DNA of 64,000 bases from positions 124,001-188,000 of the forward strand of contig NZ_MTQP01000064.1 of NCBI RefSeq assembly GCF_001984175.1. The letters run 5' to 3'. The translations under genes and the position numbers were made by a program. Below, piece by piece: positions 33,682 to 42,689 of this stretch. Each line of letters opens with the position of its first letter. Positions within the stretch are counted from its first letter, which is position 1. Source of the DNA: Saccharothrix sp. ALI-22-I (GTDB lineage Bacteria > Actinomycetota > Actinomycetes > Mycobacteriales > Pseudonocardiaceae). A model generated the notes under the pieces. It saw nothing but the letters and a program-made list of their open reading frames with translations. It was not told the DNA's origin and did not search any database.

Positions 33682-34717
33682 CCGGGAACGGGTGATCGCC
33701 TACCGGGTCGCCGCGCACCAGTTCGACCGGACCACCACCGAGGCGTCCGCCCTGCGCGTGTTCGACCTCGGGTTGCAGGACTCCGAGCGGTCGGCCGTGC
33801 CCGCGTTGGCGGCCCGGCTGGACCGGGTGCCCGACCTGGACGCCTTCACCCTCACGTGGAGCGTGCGGGGCGCGCCGCACTGGCACCGCGCCGACGAGGT
33901 GCCGGCGTTGGCGGCCCGGCTGTGGCCGTTGAGCGACGCCGACGCGGTGGCCCGGATGAACCGGCCGCCGATCGACAACGGCCTGGAGGTGCTGCACGAC
34001 GTCGCGACCGCACTGCGGGAGGTGGTGACGGAGCCGATGACGAAGGGCGAGGCGTCGTCCCGGCTCACCCCCCGCGTCCAGCCCGCCGTCACCGGCTGGT
34101 GCCGGGGCTGCGACGCCACGCACGTGTTCGACCCGATCTTCCGGCTCGCCGTGCTCCCCGCCGGGCTGCGATTCGACCCGGCGGAGAAGACCGTGACGTT
34201 CGTGCCGCTGGAGAACCGGCACGACGTGCCCGACGCCTCCCACGGCTTCGGCGCCCTCATCGCCGACTACCTGCGGCTGCACGGCCCGGCCGGACCGTCC
34301 GAGGTGGCGCACTACTTCGGCGCGCCGGTGCGCGAGGTGAAGGACGTGTGGCCCGACGACCTGGTCGCCCTCTCCAAGCGCGAGTGGCTGCCCGCCGACC
34401 GGATCGAGGCGTTCGAGAACCCACCGGAACCCGAGGTGGTGCGGCTGCTCCCGCCGCTCGACCCGTACCTCAACGCCCGCGACCGCGACCTGCTGGTACC
34501 GGACAAGGCGCACCAGAAGGAGGTGTGGCGCATCCTCGGCCGGCGCGGCGCGCTGCTCGTGGACGGCGAGATCATGGGCACCTGGCAGGCCAAGACGACC
34601 GGCTCCCGGCTGGACGTGAAGGTGTCGCCGTTCGTACCGCTGGACGTCGACATGTTCACCGAGGAAGCCACCCACCTGGCCACCGCCCGCGGCCTCGACG
34701 AGGCCAAGTTGCACTGA
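33674..34717 (+). CDS. Winged-helix DNA-binding protein (PF06224, AlkZ/YcaQ-related)
   Basis: A 347-residue protein of the helix-turn-helix_42 family, whose characterised members include DNA glycosylases that unhook interstrand crosslinks. It starts VIAYRVAAHQFDR, with a central winged-helix region (GPAGPSEVAHYFGAPVREVKDVW) and a C-terminal LLPPLDPYLNARDRDLLV segment. The predicted start is a TTG (33674) overlapping the preceding stop; the GTG at 33692 is the alternative. The catalytic QxQ/QxD motif of AlkZ is not clearly present, so activity is uncertain. Confidence 0.82.
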   Translation: MADRERVIAYRVAAHQFDRTTTEASALRVFDLGLQDSERSAVPALAARLDRVPDLDAFTLTWSVRGAPHWHRADEVPALAARLWPLSDADAVARMNRPPIDNGLEVLHDVATALREVVTEPMTKGEASSRLTPRVQPAVTGWCRGCDATHVFDPIFRLAVLPAGLRFDPAEKTVTFVPLENRHDVPDASHGFGALIADYLRLHGPAGPSEVAHYFGAPVREVKDVWPDDLVALSKREWLPADRIEAFENPPEPEVVRLLPPLDPYLNARDRDLLVPDKAHQKEVWRILGRRGALLVDGEIMGTWQAKTTGSRLDVKVSPFVPLDVDMFTEEATHLATARGLDEAKLH

Positions 34718-34773
34718 TTGGTCAACCGCAACCCCCGACGCGACCTCGCCCGCCGTCTGCGGAGCAGCGGCAA

Positions 34774-35310
34774 TCAAACACCACAGGCGTCGAGGGCTGC
34801 GTCAACGTCGTCGGTGACGACCAGCGAGTCCAGCGCGAACCGGGACACGAACCCGCGTCCGTGCAGCTCGGCCAGCCACTCCAGCAGACCGCGGTAGTGG
34901 CCGTCCACGTCGAGCAGCACCACCGGCTTCGCGTGCATGGCCAACACCCGCGACGTCCACACCTCGAACAGCTCCTCGCAGGTGCCGATGCCGCCGGGCA
35001 ACGCCAGGAACGCGTCGCCGTGCGCCTCCATCAACGCCTTGCGGTCGCGCATGTTGTCGACCACCAGCAGGTCGTCGGCGTCGGTGTCGGCCAGTTCGCG
35101 GTCCACCAGGCCGCGCGGGATCACGCCGGTGGTGCGGGCGCCGCCCTCACGGGCCGCCCGTGCCACCGCGCCCATCATCGACGTGCGGCCACCGCCCCAC
35201 GCCAGCGACCAGCCCCGGTCCGCGATCCGCTTGCCGACCTCGGCCGCCAACTCCAGGTAGCTGTCGGGGACCGTCCGCAACGATCCGCAGTACACCGTCA
35301 CCGTGGTCAA
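34774..35310 (-). CDS. LOG family protein (TIGR00730), first of a pair
   Basis: A 178-residue Rossmann-fold protein with the LOG motif LPGGIGTCEELFE and the nucleotide site WGGGRTSMMG. LOG proteins hydrolyse nucleoside monophosphates such as cytokinin ribosides to free bases. The start is a TTG (35310) that overlaps the preceding stop (TTGA); the next in-frame GTG would remove the first three residues. It follows a second, longer LOG gene on the same strand. Confidence 0.9.
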   Translation of the reverse strand: MTTVTVYCGSLRTVPDSYLELAAEVGKRIADRGWSLAWGGGRTSMMGAVARAAREGGARTTGVIPRGLVDRELADTDADDLLVVDNMRDRKALMEAHGDAFLALPGGIGTCEELFEVWTSRVLAMHAKPVVLLDVDGHYRGLLEWLAELHGRGFVSRFALDSLVVTDDVDAALDACGV

Positions 35311-36071
35311 TGTGCGTCCGCCCAGGCCTTGTGCGCGTCGTTCACCACGCGCACCGCGTCGTCGATGTCGTCGGTCAGGTACAGCAGGTCCAGGTCCTTC
35401 TCACCGACCTTGCCGCTGGCCAGCACCGAGTCGCGCACCCAGTCGTACAGGCCCTGCCAGTAGGCCTTGCCGAACAGCACCACCGGGAACTTCGTGACCT
35501 TCTTCGTCTGCACCAGGGTCAACGCCTCGAACAGCTCGTCCAGCGTGCCGAACCCGCCCGGCAGGCAGATGAACGCCTGCGAGTACTTGATGAACATGGT
35601 CTTGCGCACGAAGAAGTAGCGGAAGTTCACGCCCAGGTCGACCCACGGGTTCAGGCCCTGCTCGAACGGCAGCTCGATGCCCAGACCGACGGAGAACCCG
35701 CCCGCCTCCGAACAGCCCCGGTTGACCGCCTCCATCGCGCCCGGACCACCGCCGGTGATCACCGCGAACCCGGCCTCGGCCAGCGCGCCGCCCAGCTTGC
35801 GGCCGGTCTCGTACTCGGGGTGGTCACGGCCGGTGCGGGCGGAACCGAACACGGTCACCGCGCTGGGCAGCTCGGCCAACGCGCCGAAACCCTCCACGAA
35901 CTCCGCCTGGATGCGCAGCACCCGCCACGGGTCGGTGTGCACCCAGTCGCTCGGGCCGCGCGAGTCCAGCAACCGCTGGTCCGTGGTGGTCAGCTCGTCG
36001 CGGCGCCCACGACGCAGGACGACCGGTCCGCGCTGCTTCTCCCTGGGGTGCTCGTCCACGCTGTCCGTCAT
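35307..36071 (-). CDS. LOG family protein (TIGR00730), second of a pair
   Basis: A 254-residue LOG protein with an extra N-terminal Arg-rich segment. GSARTGRDHPEYETG, the TGGGPGAMEAVNRG phosphate loop and LPGGFGTLDELFE mark the family; it matches the mycobacterial Rv1205 type that makes cytokinin bases. TAGACT (36079-36084, complement) lies 7 nt before the ATG, so transcription is probably leaderless. It leads the operon containing the shorter LOG gene and follows dapE, as in mycobacteria. Confidence 0.92.
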   Translation of the reverse strand: MTDSVDEHPREKQRGPVVLRRGRRDELTTTDQRLLDSRGPSDWVHTDPWRVLRIQAEFVEGFGALAELPSAVTVFGSARTGRDHPEYETGRKLGGALAEAGFAVITGGGPGAMEAVNRGCSEAGGFSVGLGIELPFEQGLNPWVDLGVNFRYFFVRKTMFIKYSQAFICLPGGFGTLDELFEALTLVQTKKVTKFPVVLFGKAYWQGLYDWVRDSVLASGKVGEKDLDLLYLTDDIDDAVRVVNDAHKAWADAH

Positions 36072-36099
36072 TAGCTGGAGTCTAGTGGCGGGTGACCGG

Positions 36100-37161
36100 T
36101 CAGCTCAGGAAGCGGGTCAGGACTTCAACGCAGTGCCGGATCTGGTTCACCGGGACGTTCTCCTGCTGCGTGTGCGCCAGCAGCGGGTCGCCGGGGCCGT
36201 AGTTGACCGCGGGCATGCCGAGGGCGGCGAACCGGGCCACGTCCGTCCAGCCGAGCTTGGCGACGGGGGTGCCGCCGGCGGCCTCGATCAGTTCTCGCGT
36301 GGTCGGCGCGCTGAGGCCGGGCAGGGCGCCCGGGGACATGTCGGTGACCGTGACGTCGTAGCCGTCGAACAGCTCGCGCAGGTGCTGTTCGGCCTGCGCC
36401 GGCGTGCGGTCGGGGGCGAACCGGTGGTTGACGGTGAGAACGGCCTCGTCCGGGACGACGTTGCCCGCCACCCCGCCGCTGATCTTCACCGCTTGCAGGC
36501 CCTCGCGGTACAGGCAGCCGTCGATGTCGACCTGGCGGGGCTGGTAGGCCTCCAAGCGGCGCAGGGCCTCGCCGATGGCGTGGATGGCGTTCACGCCCAT
36601 CCAGCCGCGGGCGGTGTGGGCGCGGACGCCCTTGGTGCGGATGTCGATGCGCATCGTGCCCTGGCAGCCCGCCTCGATCACGCCGTTGGACGGCTCGCAC
36701 ACGATCGCCAGGTCGCCCTTCAGCCACTCCGGCAGGTCGCGTTCGATGCGGCCGAGGCCGTTGCGGACGGCTTCGATCTCCTCGCAGTCGTAGAACACGA
36801 AGGTCAGGTCGTGGCGCGGGTCCTGGACGGTGGCGGCGAGGTTCAGCATCACCGCGTCACCGCCCTTCATGTCGACCGTGCCGCAGCCGTGCAGGATGCC
36901 GTTCTCCAGCCGGGACGGCAGGTTGGCGTTGATCGGCACGGTGTCCAGGTGGCCGGCCAGCACGACGCGGGTCGGCCGGCCGAGGTTCGTGCGGGCCAGC
37001 ACGGCGTTGCCGGACCTCGCGACTTCGAGGGTGGTCTGCTCCTTGAGCGAGCGTTCGACGAGGTCGGCGAGGCGGGCTTCGTCGCCGGAGACGCTGGGCA
37101 CGTCGACCAGCGCGGCGGTCAGCTCGACGGGATCGGCGGCTAGGTGCAAGGTGTCGGCCAC
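36100..37161 (-). CDS. dapE: Succinyl-diaminopimelate desuccinylase
   Basis: A 353-residue M20 metallopeptidase-like enzyme of the lysine/DAP pathway: N-succinyl-LL-DAP to LL-DAP plus succinate. The metal ligands are visible in AGHLDTVP (His/Asp) and [12 protein letters not shown], with CEE in [10 protein letters not shown] and [13 protein letters not shown] later. The GTG at 37161 is chosen because TAACGT (complement, 37169-37174) lies 7 nt upstream. It is divergent from dapD with only 25 bp between the starts, so the two pathway genes are co-regulated by shared promoter DNA. Confidence 0.95.
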   Translation of the reverse strand: MADTLHLAADPVELTAALVDVPSVSGDEARLADLVERSLKEQTTLEVARSGNAVLARTNLGRPTRVVLAGHLDTVPINANLPSRLENGILHGCGTVDMKGGDAVMLNLAATVQDPRHDLTFVFYDCEEIEAVRNGLGRIERDLPEWLKGDLAIVCEPSNGVIEAGCQGTMRIDIRTKGVRAHTARGWMGVNAIHAIGEALRRLEAYQPRQVDIDGCLYREGLQAVKISGGVAGNVVPDEAVLTVNHRFAPDRTPAQAEQHLRELFDGYDVTVTDMSPGALPGLSAPTTRELIEAAGGTPVAKLGWTDVARFAALGMPAVNYGPGDPLLAHTQQENVPVNQIRHCVEVLTRFLS

Positions 37162-37168
37162 TTGGCGC

Positions 37169-37178
37169 ACGTTACCGT
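37169..37178. promoter_or_regulatory. Overlapping divergent -10 boxes of dapE and dapD
   Basis: TACCGT (37173-37178) lies 8 nt before the dapD GTG on the plus strand; TAACGT (complement, 37169-37174) lies 7 nt before the dapE GTG. They share two base pairs, so polymerase can occupy only one direction at a time and each -35 region lies within the other gene. Confidence 0.65.
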
Positions 37179-37186
37179 TGGTCCCC

Positions 37187-38158
37187 GTGAGCACCGCAAA
37201 CCCCACCGGCGCGTACGGCGTCGGACTCGCCACCGTCACCCCTACCGGCGCTGTGCTGGACACGTGGTTCCCGTCGCCGTCGCTCGGGTCCGCCGAGTCC
37301 GGCGTGGCGCTGCTGTCGTCCGCGGAGATCTCGGCTGCGCTCGGTGAGGCCGCCGCCAAGCAGCTCGGCGCGGACGCCGAACGTGACGTGGAGGTGGTCG
37401 GCGTCCGGGTCGGCATCGCGTCGCTGTCCGACGCGCCCACCTCCACCTACGACGTGTGGCTGCGGCTGCACCTGCTGTCGTCGCGGCTGGTCCGGCCGCA
37501 CGGGGCGAACCTGGACGGCGTGTTCGGGCTGCTCAACAACGTGGTGTGGACGAACTTCGGGCCGTGCGCGGTGGAGGGGTTCGAGCAGACCCGCCTCCGT
37601 CTGCGCGCCCGTGGCCCGGTGACCGTTTTCGGGATCGACAAGTTCCCCCGCATGGTCGACTACGTCGTGCCGTCCGGTGTGCGGATCGCCGACGCCGACC
37701 GGGTGCGGCTGGGTGCGCACCTGGCGTCCGGCACGACCGTGATGCACGAGGGTTTCGTGAACTTCAACGCCGGCACCCTGGGCAGCTCGATGGTCGAAGG
37801 CCGCATCTCCGCCGGAGTGGTCGTCGGTGACGGTTCGGACGTCGGCGGCGGCGCGTCGATCATGGGCACCCTGTCCGGCGGCGGCAAGCAGGTCATCTCC
37901 GTCGGCGAGCGCTGCCTGATCGGCGCGAACGGCGGCGTGGGCATCTCGCTGGGCGACGACTGCGTCGTCGAGGCGGGCCTCTACATCACCGCGGGCACCA
38001 AGGTCACCGGCGCCGACGGCACCGTGGTCAAGGCCGGCCAACTCTCCGGCATGTCCAACCTGCTGTTCATCCGCGACTCCGTCTCCGGCGCCGTCAAGGT
38101 CCTCCCCCGCAAGGGCACCGGCGTAGAACTCAACGCCGCCCTCCACTCCAACGACTGA
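37187..38158 (+). CDS. dapD: 2,3,4,5-tetrahydropyridine-2-carboxylate N-succinyltransferase
   Basis: A 323-residue hexapeptide-repeat acyltransferase that succinylates tetrahydrodipicolinate in lysine/DAP synthesis. The C-terminal half is a left-handed beta-helix ([54 protein letters not shown]). The N-terminal region matches the actinobacterial DapD type. The start is the GTG at 37187, directly served by a predicted leaderless promoter. The spacer after it contains a large palindrome before dapC. Confidence 0.95.
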   Translation: MSTANPTGAYGVGLATVTPTGAVLDTWFPSPSLGSAESGVALLSSAEISAALGEAAAKQLGADAERDVEVVGVRVGIASLSDAPTSTYDVWLRLHLLSSRLVRPHGANLDGVFGLLNNVVWTNFGPCAVEGFEQTRLRLRARGPVTVFGIDKFPRMVDYVVPSGVRIADADRVRLGAHLASGTTVMHEGFVNFNAGTLGSSMVEGRISAGVVVGDGSDVGGGASIMGTLSGGGKQVISVGERCLIGANGGVGISLGDDCVVEAGLYITAGTKVTGADGTVVKAGQLSGMSNLLFIRDSVSGAVKVLPRKGTGVELNAALHSND

Positions 38159-38180
38159 CCGTCCGCCACTCACCTGACAC

Positions 38181-38280
38181 GAACGTTCAACTCGCCTGTT
38201 CCGAACGTTGGACACGCGCGTGTCCGACGTTCAGAACGCGCGTGTCCAACGTTCGGGACAGGCGAATTCAACGTTCGGAA
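38181..38280. terminator. Giant palindrome of 22-bp units between convergent dapD and dapC
   Basis: Left arm 38181-38221 pairs with right arm 38236-38277 over about 40 bp with few mismatches, around a 14-nt loop. Each arm is made of units starting GAACGTT(G/C) at 22-bp spacing, with GGACACGCGCG blocks. It occupies most of the 131-bp spacer between the dapD and dapC stop codons, so a bidirectional terminator is the simplest role. Confidence 0.75.
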
Positions 38281-38289
38281 CGGGCGGGG

Positions 38290-39372
38290 TCAGGGGGTTA
38301 GGCGGTCTGCGGCGGTGGCGATGCGGTCGTCGGTCGCGGTGAGGGCGATGCGGACGTGCTTGTCGCCGGTGGGGCCGTAGAAGGTGCCGGGGGCGGCCAG
38401 GATGCCGCGGTCGGCGAGCCAGGCGATGGTGTCCCAGGCGTTTTCGCCGTCCCGGGTGGACCACAGGTAGAGGCCGGCTTCGGAGTGGTCCACGGTGAAC
38501 CCGGCCTTGGTCAACGCGGGCAGCAGCAGGTCACGACGTGCCCGGTAGCGCTCGCTCTGCTCGGCCACGTGCGCGTCGTCGCTCAACGCCGCCGTCATGG
38601 CCGCCTGCACGGGCCGGGGCATGATCATGCCCGCGTGCTTGCGCACCTCCAGCAACGACGCCACCAACGCCGGATCACCCGTCACGAACCCCGCCCGGTA
38701 CCCGGCCAGGTTGGACGACTTCGACAGCGAGTGCACGGCCATCAAGCCGTCCAGGCTCCCGCCGTTCACCGAAGGCAGCAGCACCGACACCGGCTGCGCC
38801 GTCCACGACAACGCCAGGTAGCACTCGTCGGACGCGACGACCGCCCCCACCGCACGGGCATCCGCCACGGCCTGCGCCAACTGCGAGGCGTCCTGCACCC
38901 GACCGGTCGGGTTGGACGGCGAGTTCAGCCACACCAACCCCGTCCCGGGCGGCGGCGGCTCGCCGTCGGCCAGCCGCACCGGAGTCGCACCGGCCAGCCG
39001 CGCGCCCACCTCGTAAGTCGGGTACGACAACGCCGGGATCGCCACCACGTCACCCGGCCCCAGGCCCAGCAACGTCGGCAGCCAGGCCACCAGCTCCTTC
39101 GACCCGATGGTCGGCAGCACCGCCACGGGGTCGAGCGCCGGCACACCGTGCCGCCGCGTCAACGCGCCGACCACGGCCTCCCGCAACTCCACGACACCGT
39201 GCGTGGTCGGGTAGCCGGGCGAGTCCGCGACCGTGCCGAGGGCGCGCTGGATCAGCTCCGGGACCGGGTCCACCGGCGTGCCGATGGACAGGTCGACCAC
39301 GCCACCGGGGTGCGTGCGCGCCTTGGCGGCGTGGTCGGCCAGCGAGTCCCACGGGAAGTCCGGCAGCCTCAT
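38290..39372 (-). CDS. dapC: N-succinyldiaminopimelate aminotransferase
   Basis: A 360-residue PLP-dependent aminotransferase of fold type I. The pyridoxal Lys is in SLSKSSNLAGYR, and DLSIGTPVDPVPELIQRALG is the DapC-type N-terminus. It converts N-succinyl-2-amino-6-ketopimelate to N-succinyl-LL-DAP, between DapD and DapE. The ATG at 39372 matches homologues; a GTG at 39417 overlapping the fdxA stop would add 15 residues. It is downstream of fdxA on the minus strand, the standard actinobacterial pair. Confidence 0.93.
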   Translation of the reverse strand: MRLPDFPWDSLADHAAKARTHPGGVVDLSIGTPVDPVPELIQRALGTVADSPGYPTTHGVVELREAVVGALTRRHGVPALDPVAVLPTIGSKELVAWLPTLLGLGPGDVVAIPALSYPTYEVGARLAGATPVRLADGEPPPPGTGLVWLNSPSNPTGRVQDASQLAQAVADARAVGAVVASDECYLALSWTAQPVSVLLPSVNGGSLDGLMAVHSLSKSSNLAGYRAGFVTGDPALVASLLEVRKHAGMIMPRPVQAAMTAALSDDAHVAEQSERYRARRDLLLPALTKAGFTVDHSEAGLYLWSTRDGENAWDTIAWLADRGILAAPGTFYGPTGDKHVRIALTATDDRIATAADRLTP

Positions 39373-39413
39373 CCGAGCCGCACCCGACCTGCCCGAACCA
39401 GGGTTACCCGAAG

Positions 39414-39740
39414 TCACTCGTGCGACGCCTGCGGCGGGAGAGCCTTGATGAAGCCCGGGTCCGCGCTGACCTTGCCGACCTTGGAGGCCCCACCGGGGGA
39501 GCCCAGCTCGTCGAAGAAGTCCACGTTCGCCTTCGTGTACTCCTTCCACTCGTCCGGCACGTCGTCCTCGTAGTAGATGGCCTCCACGGGGCACACCGGC
39601 TCGCAAGCACCACAGTCGACGCACTCATCCGGGTGGATGTACAGCATCCGGTCGCCTTCGTAGATGCAGTCGACGGGGCACTCTTCGATGCACGCCTTGT
39701 CGAGCACGTCCACGCACGGCTGGGCGATCACATAGGTCAC
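39414..39740 (-). CDS. fdxA: Seven-iron ferredoxin (FdxA/FdxC)
   Basis: A 108-residue ferredoxin. The first cluster motif [17 protein letters not shown] has the spacing of a [3Fe-4S] site with one Cys out of register, and the second, [12 protein letters not shown], binds [4Fe-4S]. The C-terminal tail ([15 protein letters not shown]) is typical of actinobacterial FdxA. GGAG lies about 5 nt before the GTG start. It carries low-potential electrons in the cytosol and is co-transcribed with dapC. Confidence 0.95.
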   Translation of the reverse strand: MTYVIAQPCVDVLDKACIEECPVDCIYEGDRMLYIHPDECVDCGACEPVCPVEAIYYEDDVPDEWKEYTKANVDFFDELGSPGGASKVGKVSADPGFIKALPPQASHE

Positions 39741-39886
39741 TGCGCTCTCCTGCTCTTGTTCTGGTCCACACCGCGCAAGCCGGAGAGTACGCGGCGGATT
39801 CGATTGTCCAACGGTCAGGCTTGCCTTATCAGCACCGTGCTCCAGCTCACAGACCGCCGCTCACCTGCACCCGGCACGATGCGGGG

Positions 39887-40624
39887 GTGGAGCACGTCAC
39901 CGAGTTGGAGCAACGGTGCGCGGACGCGTGGCCGGCGTTGGTGGACCGACCGCTCGGGCAGTGGCGGCTGCGCGCCGCCGGCGGGTTCACCGGACGGGCG
40001 AACAGCGCGCTGACCACGGGTGATCCGGGTCTGCCGGTCGCCGACGCGTTGGCCGAGGTGATCGGGTTCGCGACCGCGCACGGCATCACACCGACCGCCC
40101 ACGTGGTCATCGGAGCACCCGCCGAGGCGGGGGTCGAGGCGGCCGGTTGGCGGGTCGATCTCGATCACCCGGGTGGCGCGGAGTCGCTGGTGATGACCGG
40201 CCGGACGGCTGGGTTCGCAACTCCGAAGTCGGCCGACGTGGTCGTGTCGGATTCCCCGGTTCCCGAATGGTGGGAGCTGGCCGCCCAACCGGACCCCACG
40301 GCGGCGCAACGGCACGTGCTGGCGTCCGGGGACAAGGTCGGCTTCGGCACGGTCACCGAACACGGGCAGGTGCTGGCCGCCGTGCGCGGCGCCGTCGTCG
40401 GCGACCTGCTCCACGTGGCACGGCTCGCCGTGCGCCCCGAGGCGCGCAGGCTGGGTCTGGCCCGCCGCCTGATGGGCGGTCTGGCGACGTGGGGGCTCGA
40501 CCACGGCGCGACGACGTGCGCGTTGCAGGTGGCCGAGCACAACAAGCCCGCGATCACGCTCTACGAGTCCCTGGGCTGCGTCGAGCACCACCGCTACCGC
40601 TACTGGGTCTCGAACCACTCGTAG
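39887..40624 (+). CDS. GNAT family N-acetyltransferase
   Basis: A 245-residue protein. The C-terminal half is the GNAT fold: motif A is RLAVRPEARRLGLARRLMGGL (acetyl-CoA pyrophosphate loop) followed by LQVAEHNKPAITLYESLG. The N-terminal half (WPALVDRPLGQWRLRAAGGF) resembles the diverged first GNAT lobe of double-GNAT proteins. The GTG start is preceded by a G-rich but weak ribosome site. The last 25 bp overlap the converging gene. The substrate is unknown. Confidence 0.88.
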   Translation: MEHVTELEQRCADAWPALVDRPLGQWRLRAAGGFTGRANSALTTGDPGLPVADALAEVIGFATAHGITPTAHVVIGAPAEAGVEAAGWRVDLDHPGGAESLVMTGRTAGFATPKSADVVVSDSPVPEWWELAAQPDPTAAQRHVLASGDKVGFGTVTEHGQVLAAVRGAVVGDLLHVARLAVRPEARRLGLARRLMGGLATWGLDHGATTCALQVAEHNKPAITLYESLGCVEHHRYRYWVSNHS

Positions 40625-41325
40625 GCGGCCGCGCGGACCCGTTTCAACGCCGACCGCTCGCCGAAGTAGTCGCCCACCACGCCGACCACGGGCAGCATCC
40701 CCAGCGCCTGGTGGTAGAACCGGCCCCGCGGCCGCTTGTCCAGCTCGTCCTCCAGCTTCCAGAGGACCTTGGCCAGCTTCCAGATCGTCGCGCCGATCGC
40801 CTTGAACGTGGACCGCTCCCGCAGTTCCTCGGTCAGCTCGGCGGTCTGCTCGTCCTCCCGGGGATCGACCGCGCGCCCGTCGACCTCCCGCTGGAACAGC
40901 ACGTGCGCGAGCAGCCGCACCCGGTCCTCGGTCGAGGTGAACCCGTGCTCCCCCGCGATCGCGGACAGCAGCAGTCCCTGCCCCGCCGCGCCCAGCGCGG
41001 ACTGGATCGGCAGCCGGTCGGCCAGCACGCCGCCGATACCGGGCAGGGCCGCGATCAGCGACACCAGCCGGCCGACCCGGTTGAGCCAGAACTCGTCGCG
41101 CTGGTGCACGTCCATCCGGACCCACGCGGCCGTGCCGGGCACCTTCACCGCGGCCAGCTGGTCCCACAGCTTGTCCACGAGCCTGCGGTCGGCGCCTTTC
41201 TCGACCTCCCGGTCGCGCAGGCCGAGCAGGTTCGCGTCACGGAGGGTGTCCAGCAGCGGCCCCGTCGCCCGGACGAACGGCCGCAACGCCCGCACCACGT
41301 CCCGGTCAGTGATCGTCTCGGGCAC
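40600..41325 (-). CDS. Conserved hypothetical protein
   Basis: I do not recognise this 241-residue protein. It has mostly alpha-helical character with moderately hydrophobic segments (GRLVSLIAALPGIGGVLADRL and GMLPVVGVVGDYFG) that may be amphipathic or membrane-touching, and no signal peptide. GGAGG lies 7 nt before the GTG start. It overlaps the preceding small membrane-protein gene (stop at 41306), so the two and mshB form one operon. Function unknown. Confidence 0.75.
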   Translation of the reverse strand: MPETITDRDVVRALRPFVRATGPLLDTLRDANLLGLRDREVEKGADRRLVDKLWDQLAAVKVPGTAAWVRMDVHQRDEFWLNRVGRLVSLIAALPGIGGVLADRLPIQSALGAAGQGLLLSAIAGEHGFTSTEDRVRLLAHVLFQREVDGRAVDPREDEQTAELTEELRERSTFKAIGATIWKLAKVLWKLEDELDKRPRGRFYHQALGMLPVVGVVGDYFGERSALKRVRAAAYEWFETQ

Positions 41326-41698
41326 CGGCCTGCCTCCCCATGTGGGCGCCGACCGCGATGGCGCTCGGCAGCACACCGCCGGCGAACAGCACCAGCGTGC
41401 GCCAGTCGTTGAGGAGCACCACGTCACCGCCCGGACCGAACAGGCCGAACAGCAGCAACGTGCCGATCCACACCAGCAGCGGCGACACCGCGGCCAACGT
41501 GCGGTGCGCGTGCCGTGACGCGGCCAGCACCAGCAGCGGCGTGGTCACGATCGCGAGCACCACCGTGACCGGGAACGGCCAATCCTCCACGCGCGGCAAC
41601 AAGGTGCCGTCCAGCCGCAACGGCAGGAAGAACAGCTCCAGCACCGCGAGCACGAACGCCGCGACCGCGATCCCGACGAGCGCCAGGCGATCGCTCAA
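41306..41698 (-). CDS. Small integral membrane protein (Rv1171-like position)
   Basis: A 130-residue protein with four predicted membrane helices (LALVGIAVAAFVLAVLELFF, FPVTVVLAIVTTPLLVLAA, VSPLLVWIGTLLLFGLFG and TLVLFAGGVLPSAIAVGA). The TTG start (41698) overlaps the mshB stop (TTGA), so it is translationally coupled to mshB. A gene of this size and topology follows mshB in mycobacteria. No function can be named. Confidence 0.82.
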   Translation of the reverse strand: MSDRLALVGIAVAAFVLAVLELFFLPLRLDGTLLPRVEDWPFPVTVVLAIVTTPLLVLAASRHAHRTLAAVSPLLVWIGTLLLFGLFGPGGDVVLLNDWRTLVLFAGGVLPSAIAVGAHMGRQAGARDDH

Positions 41699-42534
41699 TC
41701 CAGCCCCCCGAACAGGTCTGTCTCCGCGCCCTCCGCGGGACCCTTGGCCAGCACGTAGTACTCGGCCTGCACGACGGGCTGCGCGATGCCGTTGGACAGC
41801 GCGTAACTCGCGCCACCCGAACCGTCCTGCCACACGCTGACCTGCGTGGAGTGCGCCCGCAACGCGCGCAGCTTCGCCACCAGGTGCTCGGAGATGTCGA
41901 TGGTGCTGGTGATGACGGCGTCATCGGTGACCGGCAGCTCGCCCTCGGCGGGCAGCCGCCACGGCAGGTCCGCCATCTCCGCCAACGCGGCGGCGCCCGC
42001 CTCCGTCGCCGCACGCGACGTCACGGCGTGGAAAACGCGGTCCACGTCCACCGCCGCCGCCATGGTGATCTGGTGCGCCCGGATGTGGTCGGGGTGGCCG
42101 TAGCCGCCGAACGCGTCGTAAGTGACGACGACCTGCGGCTTCACCGAGGTGATGATCTCCGACAGCGCGGCGACCTGCTCGTCGAACGAGCCGCTCGCGA
42201 ACGCGCGCGGGTGGTTGTTCGCCTCGACACCCGCCATCCCGGAGTCCCGCCAGCGGCCGATGCCGCCCAGGAACCGGTGGTCGGTCACGCCCAGCGCCGC
42301 GCACGCCGATCTCAGCTCGGCGACCCGGTACCCGCCGAGTTGATCGGCGGCGTCCGCGGCCAGCTCCCGGAGCGCCGGCGGGATGATCTCGCCCTCCTCG
42401 CCGAGGGTGCAGGTGACCACGGTGACGTGCACACCCATCGCCGAGTAGCGGGCGATGGTGCCGCCCGTCCACAGGCTTTCGTCGTCGGGGTGTGCGTGTA
42501 CCAGCAGCAGCCTGGGTGGAGCAGTGAGCGTCAC
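41695..42534 (-). CDS. mshB: N-acetyl-GlcN-Ins deacetylase of mycothiol biosynthesis
   Basis: A 279-residue zinc deacetylase of the PIG-L/LmbE fold. The metal-binding AHPDDESLWTGG (His, Asp, Asp) and YGHPDHIRAHQ (second His) are present. It removes acetate from 1-O-(2-acetamido-2-deoxyglucosyl)-myo-inositol, the second step of mycothiol synthesis, and so shows that this organism belongs to the Actinobacteria. TACTCT (42541-42546, complement) lies 6 nt before the GTG start, suggesting a leaderless transcript. Confidence 0.94.
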   Translation of the reverse strand: MTLTAPPRLLLVHAHPDDESLWTGGTIARYSAMGVHVTVVTCTLGEEGEIIPPALRELAADAADQLGGYRVAELRSACAALGVTDHRFLGGIGRWRDSGMAGVEANNHPRAFASGSFDEQVAALSEIITSVKPQVVVTYDAFGGYGHPDHIRAHQITMAAAVDVDRVFHAVTSRAATEAGAAALAEMADLPWRLPAEGELPVTDDAVITSTIDISEHLVAKLRALRAHSTQVSVWQDGSGGASYALSNGIAQPVVQAEYYVLAKGPAEGAETDLFGGLD

Positions 42535-42599
42535 CGGATCAGAGTAGTTGCTGTGTTGGATGGCGCCGCCTCCGGCGTCGCGGGCTCGGTCGCCTGGAA

Positions 42600-42673
42600 G
42601 TCGACCGCTCGCGCCTGATTTTCCGACGATCTAAAAAGCGTGATCGCCGGAAAATCAGTCACGAACGGTCGAC
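42600..42673. repeat. Interrupted palindrome between oppF and mshB
   Basis: Nested arms are seen: GTCGACCG (42600-42607) with CGGTCGAC (42666-42673), CTGATTTTCCG (42615-42625) with CGGAAAATCAG (42648-42658), and CGATC (42627-42631) with GATCG (42642-42646), around an A-rich centre. The AT-rich middle stands out from its surroundings. It could form a cruciform, bind a dimeric protein or mark a small mobile element. Confidence 0.6.
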
Positions 42674-42689
42674 GCGACCTCGCGGGCGG

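Noticed and set aside
38160-38290. CRISPR-like array
   Set aside because: The 22-bp units are arranged as an inverted pair with no constant spacers, no leader and no cas genes.
39741-39886. A small gene between fdxA and the GNAT gene
   Set aside because: No start with ribosome site and a coding-like composition could be found in the 146-bp gap.
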